A model generated the notes under the pieces. That model was given only the letters and a program-made list of their open reading frames with translations. It had not been told where the DNA came from and did not search any database. Made by a program: the position numbers and the translations under genes. DNA of 43,563 bases. Origin: a virus. Below are positions 1-7,717 of the stretch, piece after piece. The stretch's first letter is position 1, and each line of letters starts with the position of its first letter. The stretch spans positions 1-43,563 of the IMG/VR virus record IMGVR_UViG_3300042156_000083; one strand, 5' to 3'.

Positions 1-2053
1 GCGACCCGAACCGCGACGCGAACGTCCTGTCGTTCCACGGGCGGTGACCCCGTTCGGCCGACCAGTCGTTGAACGTCTTGAGCATGTCCTGCGTCTGGAC
101 GAAGGCGTCCGGCACGAACTTCAGGCACTCGTCCGCGAACCCCAGGATCAGGTCCGTTTCCGCGCGCCAGTCCCGCGTCTCGCGCTCGACCCGCGCGGGC
201 ACCGGCAGCATCATCCGGTCGCGTGCGTACCAGGCCTGCGCGCCGGCCACCATCCACGCCAGGGCCGCGTTGCGGACCTCGTCCCGTCCCGCCGCATACG
301 CCAGGGCCGGATCGCCCGTACGGTCCTGCGGCCCCGCAAGAGCCGCACCGGGCTTGTGGAAGGTGAACGGCCACGGCATCAGTGCGAGCCGACGCCACGT
401 CCCGTGATCCGTTTCGGTGATCGTGGGCCGGTAGTTCGTGTTGATGAACAGGCTGTGCGTGGCGATGAACTCCACCGTGTCCATGCGCATCTTGCGGGCC
501 TTGATGGTCGGTGTGCCCACGGTCTGCTTGAAGCGCTGCACGTTCAGGTGCCGTGCCTCGGGGGTCTCCTCCATGAGCGCGTACCGGGCGCCACGGAAGT
601 CCATCAACTCGGTGGGGTGCGCGTCCGGCGAGGCCATGAGGACCCTGTCCGAGACCAGCACGCCGTAATCCGCCAGGGTCTTGCGGACGATCTCCATCAC
701 GGTGGACTTGCCGTTGGAGCCGGTTCCGTGGGCGATGACCATCATGTGGTCGGGGGTCATGTAGCCCGTGAGCGCTTGCCCCAGACGGTCCTGGAACCAC
801 TCGTGCATGTCCTCGGGCACGGCGCGCAGTGCGGCCGTCCACGAGGGGTGTGAGGCCCCGGGGCGGTACTCCGCGTTGCACGACTTGGTGATGCAGTGCA
901 GCGGATCGAACGGAAGCAGCCGGCCGGTCGGCAGGTGCACGGTCCCGTTGCCCACGGTCAGCAGATCAGGGTCTCCATCGAAGTCCGCAGCGTCGCGTTG
1001 CAGCAGTCCGCGTACCAGGTTGCGCAGGGCGGTCAGGCGGGCGTTGCCGAGGATGGCACGCCATCCGGCGATCTTCGCCTCGAGCGGCTTGGCCCGGTCG
1101 CGGCGCTGCTCCTCCAGTACCGCGTCGAACTGACCCGACGCCCACACGCGGACCGCCTCGAGCGGTTCGACGTCGGAGACTTCCTTCCATACCTTCCCGT
1201 TCCAGCGCAGCCACCCCAGGCCGGACGCCCAGCAGAAGCGGCCTTCCAGCGCTTCGGCGAGCTCCTCCACCAGGAACGCGTCCGTGAACGAGGCGTCTTT
1301 CTCCCCGGTGCCGGGAGGGGTCTGCGTGGCCGCTGCCGAGAGGACTTCCATCGTCCCGCCCGCAGCGAAGAAATCATCCACCCCCTTCACAGGGGTGTCG
1401 CCTACGGTGGCGGGGACGATCAGGTAGTGCACGGTGGATGCGCCACGGCTCTTGAGCCACGCTCCGAGCCTCGACATGGCGAGCTGCACGTTGCGGTTGC
1501 CCGCAGCGTCCGCGTCGAAGCAGACGACCGCAGGGCGCCCCTTGAGGGGGACTTCCTCCCAGTCGCCGAGCACGCCGTGCTTCGACTTCCAGTTGAAGAC
1601 GCCGGTAAGGCCCACAGCGGCCATGCCCTGGGACACGAGGCAGTCGGTCTTCTTGACGCCTTCCGTGATCCACAGGGAGGCGCCCGGCTCACTGCGCAGG
1701 CGCTCCGCCGTGTACGCGGGGACGTCCAGGACGTTGGCCGCGCCTGCGGGGGTCTCGTACTTGATGGGGACGCGGCGCCCGTCGTCCTTGAGGAGCGTGC
1801 GCGGGATAGCGGGCTTGATCTGGTGACCGCGCACGGTCCCGTCCATGCCGTGCATGGGGATGAGGAGCGCGGGATAGGTGTCGTCCCGGGCGTGAACGGC
1901 GGGCTTGTAGCCCAGGGACTCGAGGAAATCGCGGTCCTCGCCCGTGCCGGTGAGGGTGCGGTAGCCGCGTGCTTCGGCGATGTCCTCGCCTACGGCGGAG
2001 TCGAGAGTGATCTCTGAGAAGTGCTCTGCGGACAGAACGGCTGTGAGGCCCAT
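1..2053 (-). CDS. Primase-helicase (Toprim-like domain plus D5/P4-type helicase), C-terminus cut by window edge
   Basis: Phage replication primase-helicase that would prime and unwind DNA at the fork. About 684 codons are visible. The N-terminal part carries a Toprim-like (DUF3854-type) signature: WITEGVKK near residue 130 (glutamate motif) and VCFDADAAGN near residue 175 (DxD motif). The C-terminal part is a D5_N/P4-like SF3 helicase with Walker A GTGSNGKST near residue 443, an acidic Walker B-like RYALMEET near 490 and a FINTNYRP sensor segment. The ATG at 2053 has an AGAAGGG ribosome site just upstream. The gene runs off the left edge after a typical RTFASRFGS segment of such C-termini, so only the last part is missing. 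The hairpin element at 2161-2253 lies in its leader. Function is confident; whether the primase active site is Toprim-based is inference. Confidence 0.9.
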   Translation of the reverse strand, partial: MGLTAVLSAEHFSEITLDSAVGEDIAEARGYRTLTGTGEDRDFLESLGYKPAVHARDDTYPALLIPMHGMDGTVRGHQIKPAIPRTLLKDDGRRVPIKYETPAGAANVLDVPAYTAERLRSEPGASLWITEGVKKTDCLVSQGMAAVGLTGVFNWKSKHGVLGDWEEVPLKGRPAVVCFDADAAGNRNVQLAMSRLGAWLKSRGASTVHYLIVPATVGDTPVKGVDDFFAAGGTMEVLSAAATQTPPGTGEKDASFTDAFLVEELAEALEGRFCWASGLGWLRWNGKVWKEVSDVEPLEAVRVWASGQFDAVLEEQRRDRAKPLEAKIAGWRAILGNARLTALRNLVRGLLQRDAADFDGDPDLLTVGNGTVHLPTGRLLPFDPLHCITKSCNAEYRPGASHPSWTAALRAVPEDMHEWFQDRLGQALTGYMTPDHMMVIAHGTGSNGKSTVMEIVRKTLADYGVLVSDRVLMASPDAHPTELMDFRGARYALMEETPEARHLNVQRFKQTVGTPTIKARKMRMDTVEFIATHSLFINTNYRPTITETDHGTWRRLALMPWPFTFHKPGAALAGPQDRTGDPALAYAAGRDEVRNAALAWMVAGAQAWYARDRMMLPVPARVERETRDWRAETDLILGFADECLKFVPDAFVQTQDMLKTFNDWSAERGHRPWNDRTFASRFGS

Positions 2054-2160
2054 TCGGTACCCTTCTGGTGCGTGTCTGACGGTGCGCGAGCCGCCCCCGG
2101 TACCTCTCTGAGGTTCGGGGGCGGTCTGCTTGCAGGGTGCCTGACCAGCCGAAAACCCGG

Positions 2161-2253
2161 TTCTAGACGGGTTAGACAGCTACTCCGGTTAACACTCTAC
2201 GCGGGAGAGACTATATGGCGTTCATGGGGAGTAGCTGTCTAACCCGTCTAGAA
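2161..2253. repeat. Hairpin element A: 26-bp perfect inverted repeat around a 41-bp core
   Basis: The left arm 2161-2186 (begins TTCTAGACGGGTTAGACAGC) is the exact reverse complement of 2228-2253. The 41-bp core contains a small nested hairpin (CTCT...AGAG) at its centre. A diverged copy lies at 20149-20237 with its core in the opposite orientation. The element sits between the small HTH gene and the primase start, so on the minus strand it falls in the primase leader. There is no T-run after the stem, so a plain intrinsic terminator is unlikely. Confidence 0.95.
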
Positions 2254-2273
2254 GCTGATTTCCGTAGGATCCT

Positions 2274-2498
2274 CTAACCCGAGATGTCCGTTTCCGGCTC
2301 GGGCAGCGGAACGTCCACCGTAGCCCTCCCGGCGGCGCTCAGGACCTCCTCCCGGTCGTAGTACGCGAGACCCCAGGGCCCCGTTGGCCGGTACGTCCGG
2401 ATCAGCCCCCGGGCGCTCCACCGGTTCACGGTCCGTTCGGTCACCCCGAGGAGCTCCGCCACTTCCTTGCGCGTGAGCCGCGCGTTCTCTGTGTTCAT
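2274..2498 (-). CDS. Small HTH DNA-binding protein (excisionase/MerR-type helix-turn-helix)
   Basis: 74-aa protein. Residues 8-28 (LTRKEVAELLGVTERTVNRW) form a helix-turn-helix of the HTH_17/excisionase type, followed by a wing-like segment ending in AYYDREEVL and a short acidic tail. It is either a transcription factor or an excisionase-like architectural protein. No integrase is visible, so a regulator of the divergent early promoter at 2528-2563 or of the primase operon is the simpler reading. No good Shine-Dalgarno precedes the ATG at 2498. The gene sits between the early promoter and hairpin element A, and is transcribed with the primase. Confidence 0.8.
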   Translation of the reverse strand: MNTENARLTRKEVAELLGVTERTVNRWSARGLIRTYRPTGPWGLAYYDREEVLSAAGRATVDVPLPEPETDISG

Positions 2499-2527
2499 GC
2501 TGATCAGGGTACGACCCGAGTCAGGGG

Positions 2528-2563
2528 TTGACGCAGCACCCGCTATGCGGTTTACTTAAGTCA
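2528..2563 (+). promoter_or_regulatory. Early promoter P1 with TTTACTTAAGTCA box
   Basis: TTGACG at 2528-2533, a 17-bp spacer, then TTTACT at 2551-2556 continuing as TTTACTTAAGTCA. The same arrangement occurs at 6235-6271 and, on the minus strand, at 40767-40802. The ACTTAAGT palindrome overlaps the -10, so it could also be an operator. It would drive the rightward operon from 2599. Confidence 0.75.
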
Positions 2564-2598
2564 TCAAGGCCGTAGGGGCCTCGGAAGAGGGAGCAGAC

Positions 2599-3288
2599 AT
2601 GAACATCGAATCGCGGATCTGGGGCACTACCCGCACCGGAACCAAGGTCCACGCATTTGGCGAGGACGGCACCGCCCTTTGCCGGAGCAGCGTTATCTCT
2701 AACCCGGGCGGCACCTGGATCGACCACGCGGCCGCTCGCCGCTGGGTCCTGGGTAGCCCCGGTCTCTCCTTCTGCACCACCTGCGAGGGCAAGTTCCAGG
2801 CCCGTATCGACGCCACCCCGGCCCCCGTCGAGAAGCCGGACTGCACCTGCCCCGACTACGAGCCCCCGGCCAAGTACGGGCACCACGTCGTGTGCCCCCT
2901 GAGCGACACCGACAACAAGGAGAGCGACGACATGGCGAGTGAGACCACCACCCGCACCGGCCCCCTGACCGAACTGCAGAGGAGCATCCTGACCGGACTG
3001 ATGCAGGGCAAGTCCAACATCCGCGTGGGAGTCGAGCACGGCAAGAGCCGTACCCACGTCGCCAACATCATCTCGGCCGCCGTGGACAAGATGGGCTGTG
3101 AGACCTCACGGCAGGCTATCGCCATGCTCGCCACCCACAACGCCTACCTGGAAGCGGCCGCGCTGATTGAGGCGGACGCGGCGGGGCTTCGGTCCAACAA
3201 CAGCGTGAGTGACGACTACGTGGCTGCGTGCTTGGCGGATCTGGCGGACATCCTCAGGTCCCGGGCCGCGAAGCTCATCCCCTCGTGA
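2599..3288 (+). CDS. LuxR-type HTH protein, possible early regulator
   Basis: 229-aa protein. The C-terminal half (about residues 120-180, LTELQRSILTGLMQGKSN then SRTHVANIISAAVDKMGC) has the spacing of a LuxR/GerE helix-turn-helix. The N-terminal half has Cys pairs (CTTC at 59-62, CTC and HHVVC further on) that could bind a metal, but is not recognised. First gene after promoter P1 with ribosome site GGAAGAGGGAGC, so it is expected to be expressed early. An internal ATG at 2932, preceded by AAGGAGAGCGACGAC, would give a shorter HTH-only product of about 118 aa. The target is unknown. Confidence 0.75.
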   Translation: MNIESRIWGTTRTGTKVHAFGEDGTALCRSSVISNPGGTWIDHAAARRWVLGSPGLSFCTTCEGKFQARIDATPAPVEKPDCTCPDYEPPAKYGHHVVCPLSDTDNKESDDMASETTTRTGPLTELQRSILTGLMQGKSNIRVGVEHGKSRTHVANIISAAVDKMGCETSRQAIAMLATHNAYLEAAALIEADAAGLRSNNSVSDDYVAACLADLADILRSRAAKLIPS

Positions 3289-3638
3289 CAGGGCCCCGTG
3301 GAGGGGTGCCCAAACGGATTGTGGCGGGCGCCCCGGTGGAACTGCCCCCGCATCTTGAGCACGGGGGCTCCACCGCCTACCACGCCCCCTACAGGTGCCG
3401 GTGCGCCGCGTGCCTGGGGTGGCGGCGGGCGTACGACGCGGACAGGATCCGGCGCCAGGAGAACAGGACCTGGCGGCCCCGGACCGTGGGCCGCAGCCCC
3501 TGGTACGTCTGCGTGGACGAGTTCGGGGAGCCGTACTCGTGGCATGACTACGACCCCCGGGACCGCTGCAAGCGGTGTGAGCGGTCCCGGGAGACCGAAG
3601 AGTTCTGGGAAGCGAAATGGAAGGAGCAGCAGTCATGA
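3285..3638 (+). CDS. Hypothetical Cys-rich protein (zinc-finger-like)
   Basis: 117-aa protein read from GTG at 3285, which overlaps the upstream stop as GTGA; an ATG at 3228 lies inside the upstream gene and is less likely. It has two Cys clusters, CRCAAC and CKRC, about 55 residues apart, and many Arg/Trp residues, suggesting a metal-binding, possibly nucleic-acid-binding protein related in style to HNH or restriction-type zinc proteins. No clear HNH catalytic motif was found. Translationally coupled to genes on both sides; function unknown. Confidence 0.65.
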   Translation: MTGPRGGVPKRIVAGAPVELPPHLEHGGSTAYHAPYRCRCAACLGWRRAYDADRIRRQENRTWRPRTVGRSPWYVCVDEFGEPYSWHDYDPRDRCKRCERSRETEEFWEAKWKEQQS

Positions 3639-3859
3639 TCGTCAGCATCTGGGTGTTTTTCCTGCTGGGCGACCCGCTCGCCACGGACCACGGCACCCCG
3701 TACGTGCAGTTCGAGGCGTCACAGTCCTGGCATGACAACGACGCGCAGCGCGAGCTGATCGAACAGCGCTGCCACGACATCTACGACGCTACCTATCCGG
3801 GACACCCGGTGTGCGACTCGGGATGGTGCAGGCAGAGCGTGAGGGTGATGGGCGAATGA
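3635..3859 (+). CDS. Hypothetical small protein
   Basis: 74 aa from the ATG at 3635 (ATGA overlap with the upstream stop, with GGAGCAGCAG ribosome site). A start at 3617 would add six residues. The N-terminus is hydrophobic (MIVSIWVFFLLG); the rest is polar with Cys and Trp residues (CHDIYD, CDSGWC). Not recognised. The hydrophobic start may be a beta-strand rather than a membrane segment, because charged residues follow at once. Part of the coupled early operon. Confidence 0.6.
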   Translation: MIVSIWVFFLLGDPLATDHGTPYVQFEASQSWHDNDAQRELIEQRCHDIYDATYPGHPVCDSGWCRQSVRVMGE

Positions 3860-4032
3860 GCGAGGAAGAGGCAGCCAACCGGCTGTGCGAGCTCCTGAAC
3901 GAGATCGAGGAAGCGGGACACCAGGTGTCCTGGGCTGACCGGGCCAGTGGTTCGGGTCTGATGGTCGGCCCGGAGGTTCTGATTGCCGAGCCGCCGTGCG
4001 AGGACGAACCGTGGGATGTGCGGGGGCTGTGA
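3856..4032 (+). CDS. Hypothetical small acidic protein
   Basis: 58 aa, started at the ATG at 3856 that overlaps the previous stop (ATGA). It is acidic and amphipathic at the N-terminus (SEEEAANRLCELLNEIEEAG), followed by a beta-like segment. No family recognised. Ends in a GTGA overlap with the HNH gene. Support is the tight coupling and reading-frame style, not homology. Confidence 0.55.
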   Translation: MSEEEAANRLCELLNEIEEAGHQVSWADRASGSGLMVGPEVLIAEPPCEDEPWDVRGL

Positions 4033-4571
4033 GCGAACAGGAAGACGTGGTGGCAGACAGGTTCTGCCACCACTGTGGCGCCGCCCAGTCGGACGTGGAG
4101 GTGAGGCCCATTCCGGGGTACCCGGGGTATTTCGCTTCGTCGGAGGGACGAATTTATACGAGTCTTCCGGGGGAAGTTACAGGAGGAGTCAGCAACGGCT
4201 ACCCCCGCGTGGGCGTGCGGCGGGGACCGGGATCCCGTCGGGAACATATCTACGTTCATAGGTTGGTTTCCCTGGCGTTCTACGGGCCTATGCCAGTGGG
4301 TCAGCTAACACGTCACCTCAATGGGGACCGCCACGATAACCGGGTGGTGAATTTGAGGTACGGGACCCCCGCAGAAAACGCCGAAGATACTGCTGTGCAC
4401 GGAAGAATCTTGAAGGGCGAGCGAGCACCGAATTCCAAGCTGACCGAGTCCCAGGTCAGGGAAATTCGGTCATCGGAGCTGACTACTTCGGAACTGGCTT
4501 CGAAATTTGGCGTTAGTGAAACTACCGTGCGTGAGGCACGCAGGGGTCAAAGCTGGAGGCACGTAAAGTGA
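4029..4571 (+). CDS. HNH homing endonuclease (NUMOD4 + HNH + C-terminal HTH)
   Basis: 180-aa free-standing homing endonuclease, expected to nick or cleave DNA and spread itself. From GTG 4029: a zinc pair CHHC at 13-16; a NUMOD4-like segment (IPGYPGYFASSEGRIYTS, about 28-45); an HNH core with VHRLVSLAF, then RHLNGDRHDNRVVNLRYGT (about 93-111); and a C-terminal helix-turn-helix (LTSELASKFGVSETTVREA-like, about 150-168) for target recognition. The DNA, especially 4300-4560, is visibly less GC-rich than its neighbours, consistent with acquisition. It is nonetheless joined by GTGA overlaps at both ends. A paralogue sits antisense at 35112-35585. Confidence 0.9.
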   Translation: MSEQEDVVADRFCHHCGAAQSDVEVRPIPGYPGYFASSEGRIYTSLPGEVTGGVSNGYPRVGVRRGPGSRREHIYVHRLVSLAFYGPMPVGQLTRHLNGDRHDNRVVNLRYGTPAENAEDTAVHGRILKGERAPNSKLTESQVREIRSSELTTSELASKFGVSETTVREARRGQSWRHVK

Positions 4572-6238
4572 CGCAATTGCGATTGCGCGAATATCAAAAA
4601 GAGGCAATCGACGCGGTATTCGCCGCGTGGGCGGGCGGCATGCAACGCCCGGCCATCGTGCTCCCGACCGGCGCGGGGAAGACCGTGGTCTTCTCCGCCC
4701 TGGTGAAGGAATTCCGGGCGTGGTCGGAGTCGCCCTGGGAGGCTAGCAAGCGCGTCATGATCCTCGCCCACCGGGACGAGCTCGTAGACCAGGCCATCGC
4801 GAAGCTGCGGGCGGTCATGCCGGGCGTGAGCATTGGCAAGGTCAAGGCCGACGACAACGACATCTACGCCGACGTCATGGTTGCGTCCGTCCAGACAGTG
4901 CAGCGCAAGCGGTTGCAGGCCCTGGTCCACGCCCAGGACAACGCAGGCTCCATCGGCCTGATCATCACGGACGAGTGCCACCACGCGGCCGCAGCGTCGT
5001 ACAAGAAGATCTACGCCGCGTTCCCGGACGCACTCCAGCTCGGGGTTACGGCCACCATGGCCCGGGGCGATCGGGTGGGGCTCGGGGACGTCTGGGACGA
5101 CGTGGTCTACAAGCGGTCAATCCTCTGGATGATCTCCAAGAGGTACCTGACCGACGTCCGGACCAAGCAGATCGACCTCAAGGCGCTCGACATGAGCCAG
5201 GTCAAGCGCACGTTCTCCACCCTCAGCAACGGCGGGGGCGACTGGCAGGCCGGTGCGCTGGGTGAAGCGCTCATGGAGGCGGAGTTCGACACGGCCATCG
5301 CACGGGCCTACAGGGAGCATGCCGGCGACCGGCAGGGCATCGTGTTCACGCCGACCGTGGAGACCGCATACGCGGCCGAACAGGCACTGCACGACGCGGG
5401 GATCATGTCGTACGCGGTCGACGGCACCACGACCTGCGAGGCACGCCGGGACGCGTACGAAGCGTTCCGTAAGGGAGACATCCAAGTCCTGGTCAACTGC
5501 ATGGTCCTGACCGAGGGCTTCGACATGCCTCAGGCCGAGGTCGCGGTGATCGCCCGGCCCACCCAGTCGGCACCGCTGTACACGCAGATGATCGGGCGCG
5601 TGCTGCGGCCGTACCCGGGCAAGAAAGAGGCCCTGGTTCTCGACCTGGTGGGCGCGTCGGCCAACAAGCTGCGCACCCTGATCGACCTTGAGCCTGAGGC
5701 GGTCAAGACGCTGCGCGATGGGGAGTCCCTGGCGGAGGCGGTCATCCGGGAGGAGGAGGAGCTCAACAGCACGGTTTCCGCCGGTTCCCTGGCGTTCGAG
5801 CTGAAGGTTCGGGAGGTCAACAGCTTCGAAGCGTCCGAGCACGCGTGGGTGCGTACGCCCGCAGGGGTGCTGTTCATCAACTGCGGTCAGACACGCGTGT
5901 TTCTGTGGCCGACGCCGGCCTCGTGGGGCGGTAACCGGCGGGGTGAGTGGGACGTGTGCGTGGCGGTCCCGGGGTTCCCGTGGAAGCGCATCGAGCCGTA
6001 CACGGGTTTGGACATCGCTGCGGCGATGGCGTGGGGTGAGGCGGTGTCGGAGGACTACGCCCCGCACTTCGGCACCCGGCGCGGTGCCGCGTGGCGGAAG
6101 AAGAAGCCGACCGACGCGCAGAAGACCAAGGCAGCCCAGTACGGCATCAGCGTCGCAGGCAAGAGCGCAGGCCAGGTATCGGAGGCCATCGACGTGGCTG
6201 CGGGTGCCGAGTACTTCGATGAGTACGTCAAGGGTTGA
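4568..6238 (+). CDS. SF2 DNA helicase (DEAD/DEAH type)
   Basis: 556-aa ATP-dependent helicase for replication, recombination or repair. Read from GTG 4568 (GTGA overlap). Motifs in order: Q-like LRLREYQKEAI; Walker A LPTGAGKTV (about 35-43); Ia ILAHRDELVDQA; Walker B with ITDECHH (about 134-140); III VTATMARGD; motif IV-VI region GIVFTPTVE, VLTEGFDMP and QMIGRVLRPYPGK (about 341-353). This is the type III restriction/Rad25-like layout without a nuclease. The C-terminal 180 residues are less conserved. Its stop codon lies inside the -35 box of the next promoter. Confidence 0.92.
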   Translation: MTQLRLREYQKEAIDAVFAAWAGGMQRPAIVLPTGAGKTVVFSALVKEFRAWSESPWEASKRVMILAHRDELVDQAIAKLRAVMPGVSIGKVKADDNDIYADVMVASVQTVQRKRLQALVHAQDNAGSIGLIITDECHHAAAASYKKIYAAFPDALQLGVTATMARGDRVGLGDVWDDVVYKRSILWMISKRYLTDVRTKQIDLKALDMSQVKRTFSTLSNGGGDWQAGALGEALMEAEFDTAIARAYREHAGDRQGIVFTPTVETAYAAEQALHDAGIMSYAVDGTTTCEARRDAYEAFRKGDIQVLVNCMVLTEGFDMPQAEVAVIARPTQSAPLYTQMIGRVLRPYPGKKEALVLDLVGASANKLRTLIDLEPEAVKTLRDGESLAEAVIREEEELNSTVSAGSLAFELKVREVNSFEASEHAWVRTPAGVLFINCGQTRVFLWPTPASWGGNRRGEWDVCVAVPGFPWKRIEPYTGLDIAAAMAWGEAVSEDYAPHFGTRRGAAWRKKKPTDAQKTKAAQYGISVAGKSAGQVSEAIDVAAGAEYFDEYVKG

Positions 6239-6271
6239 CACTCCCGAAGCAGCGATGCTTTACTTAAGTCA
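6235..6271 (+). promoter_or_regulatory. Early promoter P2 with TTTACTTAAGTCA box
   Basis: TTGACA at 6235-6240, 18-bp spacer, TTTACT at 6259-6264 within TTTACTTAAGTCA. The helicase stop TGA (6236-6238) is inside the -35 box. Gives the ParB-like gene and downstream cassette their own promoter. Shares the whole motif with P1 and P3. Confidence 0.75.
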
Positions 6272-6331
6272 CCGGGGGCCGGGCAGATGAGAGGCCCGGC
6301 TCCCGGAACCAACAGCAAACAAGGAGCAGCA

Positions 6332-7123
6332 GTGCACATCGAAATCGTGGACATGACCCCGGAGCTTGCAGCACAGCTCCTGAAGTCCAACGTCAAGAAC
6401 CGGAACCTGAACGCCAAGACTGTCGCCGCATACGCCAGGGCGATGGGGCGCGGCGACTGGATGAGCAACGGCGAGGCTTTCAAGGTCGCCCGGGACGGGA
6501 CCGTGCTTGACGGGCAGCACCGTGCGGCCGCAGTCGTCGCCTCTGGCGTCACCCTCGAAAAGGCGCTGCTGGTAACGGACCTCGACCCCGCGTCCCAGGA
6601 CACCATGGACTCCGGCCGCAAGCGCACCACAGCAGACGCGCTCAGCATCCACGGCATGGGCAACGCCAACGTCCTGTCAGCCGTCGCCCGACGCGCCTGG
6701 ATGTGGGACAGGGGCAACTACAAGTTCGTGAACACCGAGATCCCCACCACCTCCGAGGTGATGGAGACCATCGACAAGTACCCCAGCCTTGAGCGCTCCG
6801 CCGAGATCGGCACCCGCACCAACAACTCCTACCGGCCGGCCGGAGCTACAGCCACCGGGGTCGCCCACCACCTCTTCCACCAGCTGGACGAGGGCACGGC
6901 CGCAGAGTTCTTCGCACAGCTCGGCACGGGCGCAGGTCTGGACGACGGGCACCCGGTGCTGACCCTGCGCAACCGGCTCGTCCGGGACAAGGTCGCGGGG
7001 AAGGTGCTCACCACGCCGCTCGCCCTGGCCTACTTCATCCGGTCATGGAACGCGGTCCGGGAGTACCGCACCCTCGCGGTCATCGTCCACACGGCCGCCG
7101 AGCCGATGCCGATGCCGGTCTAG
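6332..7123 (+). CDS. ParB/Srx-fold domain protein
   Basis: 263 aa from the GTG at 6332, which has AAGGAGCAGC at the right distance; an ATG at 6287 lacks this. Near residues 56-66 is LDGQHRAAAV, the DGQHR motif of ParB/Srx-type nuclease or CTP-binding domains, preceded by the family's typical Asn/Lys helices (KSNVKNRNLN). Proteins of this type in actinophages occur among DNA-metabolism genes and may act as ParB-like nucleases or DNA-binding factors. The biochemical role is not known. First gene after promoter P2. Confidence 0.7.
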   Translation: MHIEIVDMTPELAAQLLKSNVKNRNLNAKTVAAYARAMGRGDWMSNGEAFKVARDGTVLDGQHRAAAVVASGVTLEKALLVTDLDPASQDTMDSGRKRTTADALSIHGMGNANVLSAVARRAWMWDRGNYKFVNTEIPTTSEVMETIDKYPSLERSAEIGTRTNNSYRPAGATATGVAHHLFHQLDEGTAAEFFAQLGTGAGLDDGHPVLTLRNRLVRDKVAGKVLTTPLALAYFIRSWNAVREYRTLAVIVHTAAEPMPMPV

Positions 7124-7130
7124 CACCACA

Positions 7131-7171
7131 GCCCCGATGGTCGCAGGCAGGGTTCGACTCCCCGCCGGGGC
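7131..7171 (+). other. tRNA-like minihelix (acceptor-like stem plus T-arm only)
   Basis: GCCCCG (7131-7136) pairs with CGGGGC (7166-7171). Between them are the linker TGGTCGCAGG and a T-arm: CAGGG / loop TTCGACT / CCCCG with one A-C mismatch. D and anticodon arms are absent. It resembles a tRNA gene with its middle removed, or the 3' part of a host tRNA as in attP cores, but no integrase is present. It occupies the only gap (7124-7200) in this operon. Confidence 0.45.
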
Positions 7172-7200
7172 ACTCCGCACCACTGAGAGAGGAGAACGAC

Positions 7201-7341
7201 ATGCAGTACGCGTGGTATCAGATCCTCGGTTTCGGCCTCATGTTCGGCGTGGCCACCTTCCTCGTGTTCCGGGGCCTCGACCTGGCACTGGAAGCGTTCC
7301 TGGAGAAGCGGCAGGCGAACAGGGACCGCCGTGGCGCGTAA
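7201..7341 (+). CDS. Small single-span membrane protein
   Basis: 46 aa: QYAWYQILGFGLMFGVATFL begins the protein, giving one membrane helix of about 20 residues (6-27), then a charged, basic C-terminal tail (FLEKRQANRDRRGA). Ribosome site GAGAGGAG upstream of the ATG at 7201. Overlaps the resolvase-like gene by 11 bp. No family recognised. Topology suggests N-out/C-in by the positive-inside rule. Confidence 0.65.
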   Translation: MQYAWYQILGFGLMFGVATFLVFRGLDLALEAFLEKRQANRDRRGA

Positions 7342-7717
7342 CACCGCAGCCCAGGGCGCGGCGTTCGAGCGGCGTGTGATCAAGGACCTGGAGCCCTACG
7401 GCTACGACTGCATCCGGTCGGCAGCATCCAAGGGCAAGGTCGACGTCGTGGCCATCGGTCCTCTCCACCCGTTCTACCTGGGTGGGACGGGCCAGGGCCG
7501 GGCGATGCTCTTCATTCAGTGCAAGATCACCAACCCGCTCATCAGCCCGGCGGAGCGCACGGGGATCCTCGACCTGGCCCACAGGGCCGGAGCGGAACCC
7601 CTGGTGGCCTACTGGGCGAAGCACGAGACGACCGGCCTCATGGCCGTGCACTACCGGAGTCTGACCGGCCCCGGACCCAAGGAATGGGCGCCCTGGGCGC
7701 CCGGAGAGGGCGAGTGA
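7331..7717 (+). CDS. Holliday-junction-resolvase-like PD-(D/E)xK nuclease
   Basis: 128 aa from GTG 7331. The layout matches Hjc/VRR-type nucleases: E13 in AAFERRVIKDLE, the active-site pair of GKVDVVAI (D38) after a CIRSAASKG strand-loop, and FIQCK (about 60-64, the xK element). Such enzymes cut branched DNA made during recombination and before packaging. Fits with the nearby helicase and ParB-like protein. Could instead be another small endonuclease of the same fold. Confidence 0.75.
   Translation: MARNTAAQGAAFERRVIKDLEPYGYDCIRSAASKGKVDVVAIGPLHPFYLGGTGQGRAMLFIQCKITNPLISPAERTGILDLAHRAGAEPLVAYWAKHETTGLMAVHYRSLTGPGPKEWAPWAPGEGE

Noticed and set aside
896-2017. Plus-strand frame of about 373 codons over the primase
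   Set aside because: The minus strand here encodes clear Toprim and helicase motifs; the plus frame is compositional.
2021-2242. Small plus-strand frame through hairpin element A
   Set aside because: No ribosome site, and its sequence is mostly the inverted repeat and the primase leader.
2161-2253. Element A as an insertion sequence
   Set aside because: No transposase and no target duplication beside either copy; kept as an unexplained repeat.
2274-2498. Small HTH protein as a true excisionase
   Set aside because: The fold fits, but with no integrase or att site in the window the call was limited to a DNA-binding protein.
5117-6241. Antisense frame over the SF2 helicase
   Set aside because: Same compositional shadowing; helicase motifs fix the coding strand.
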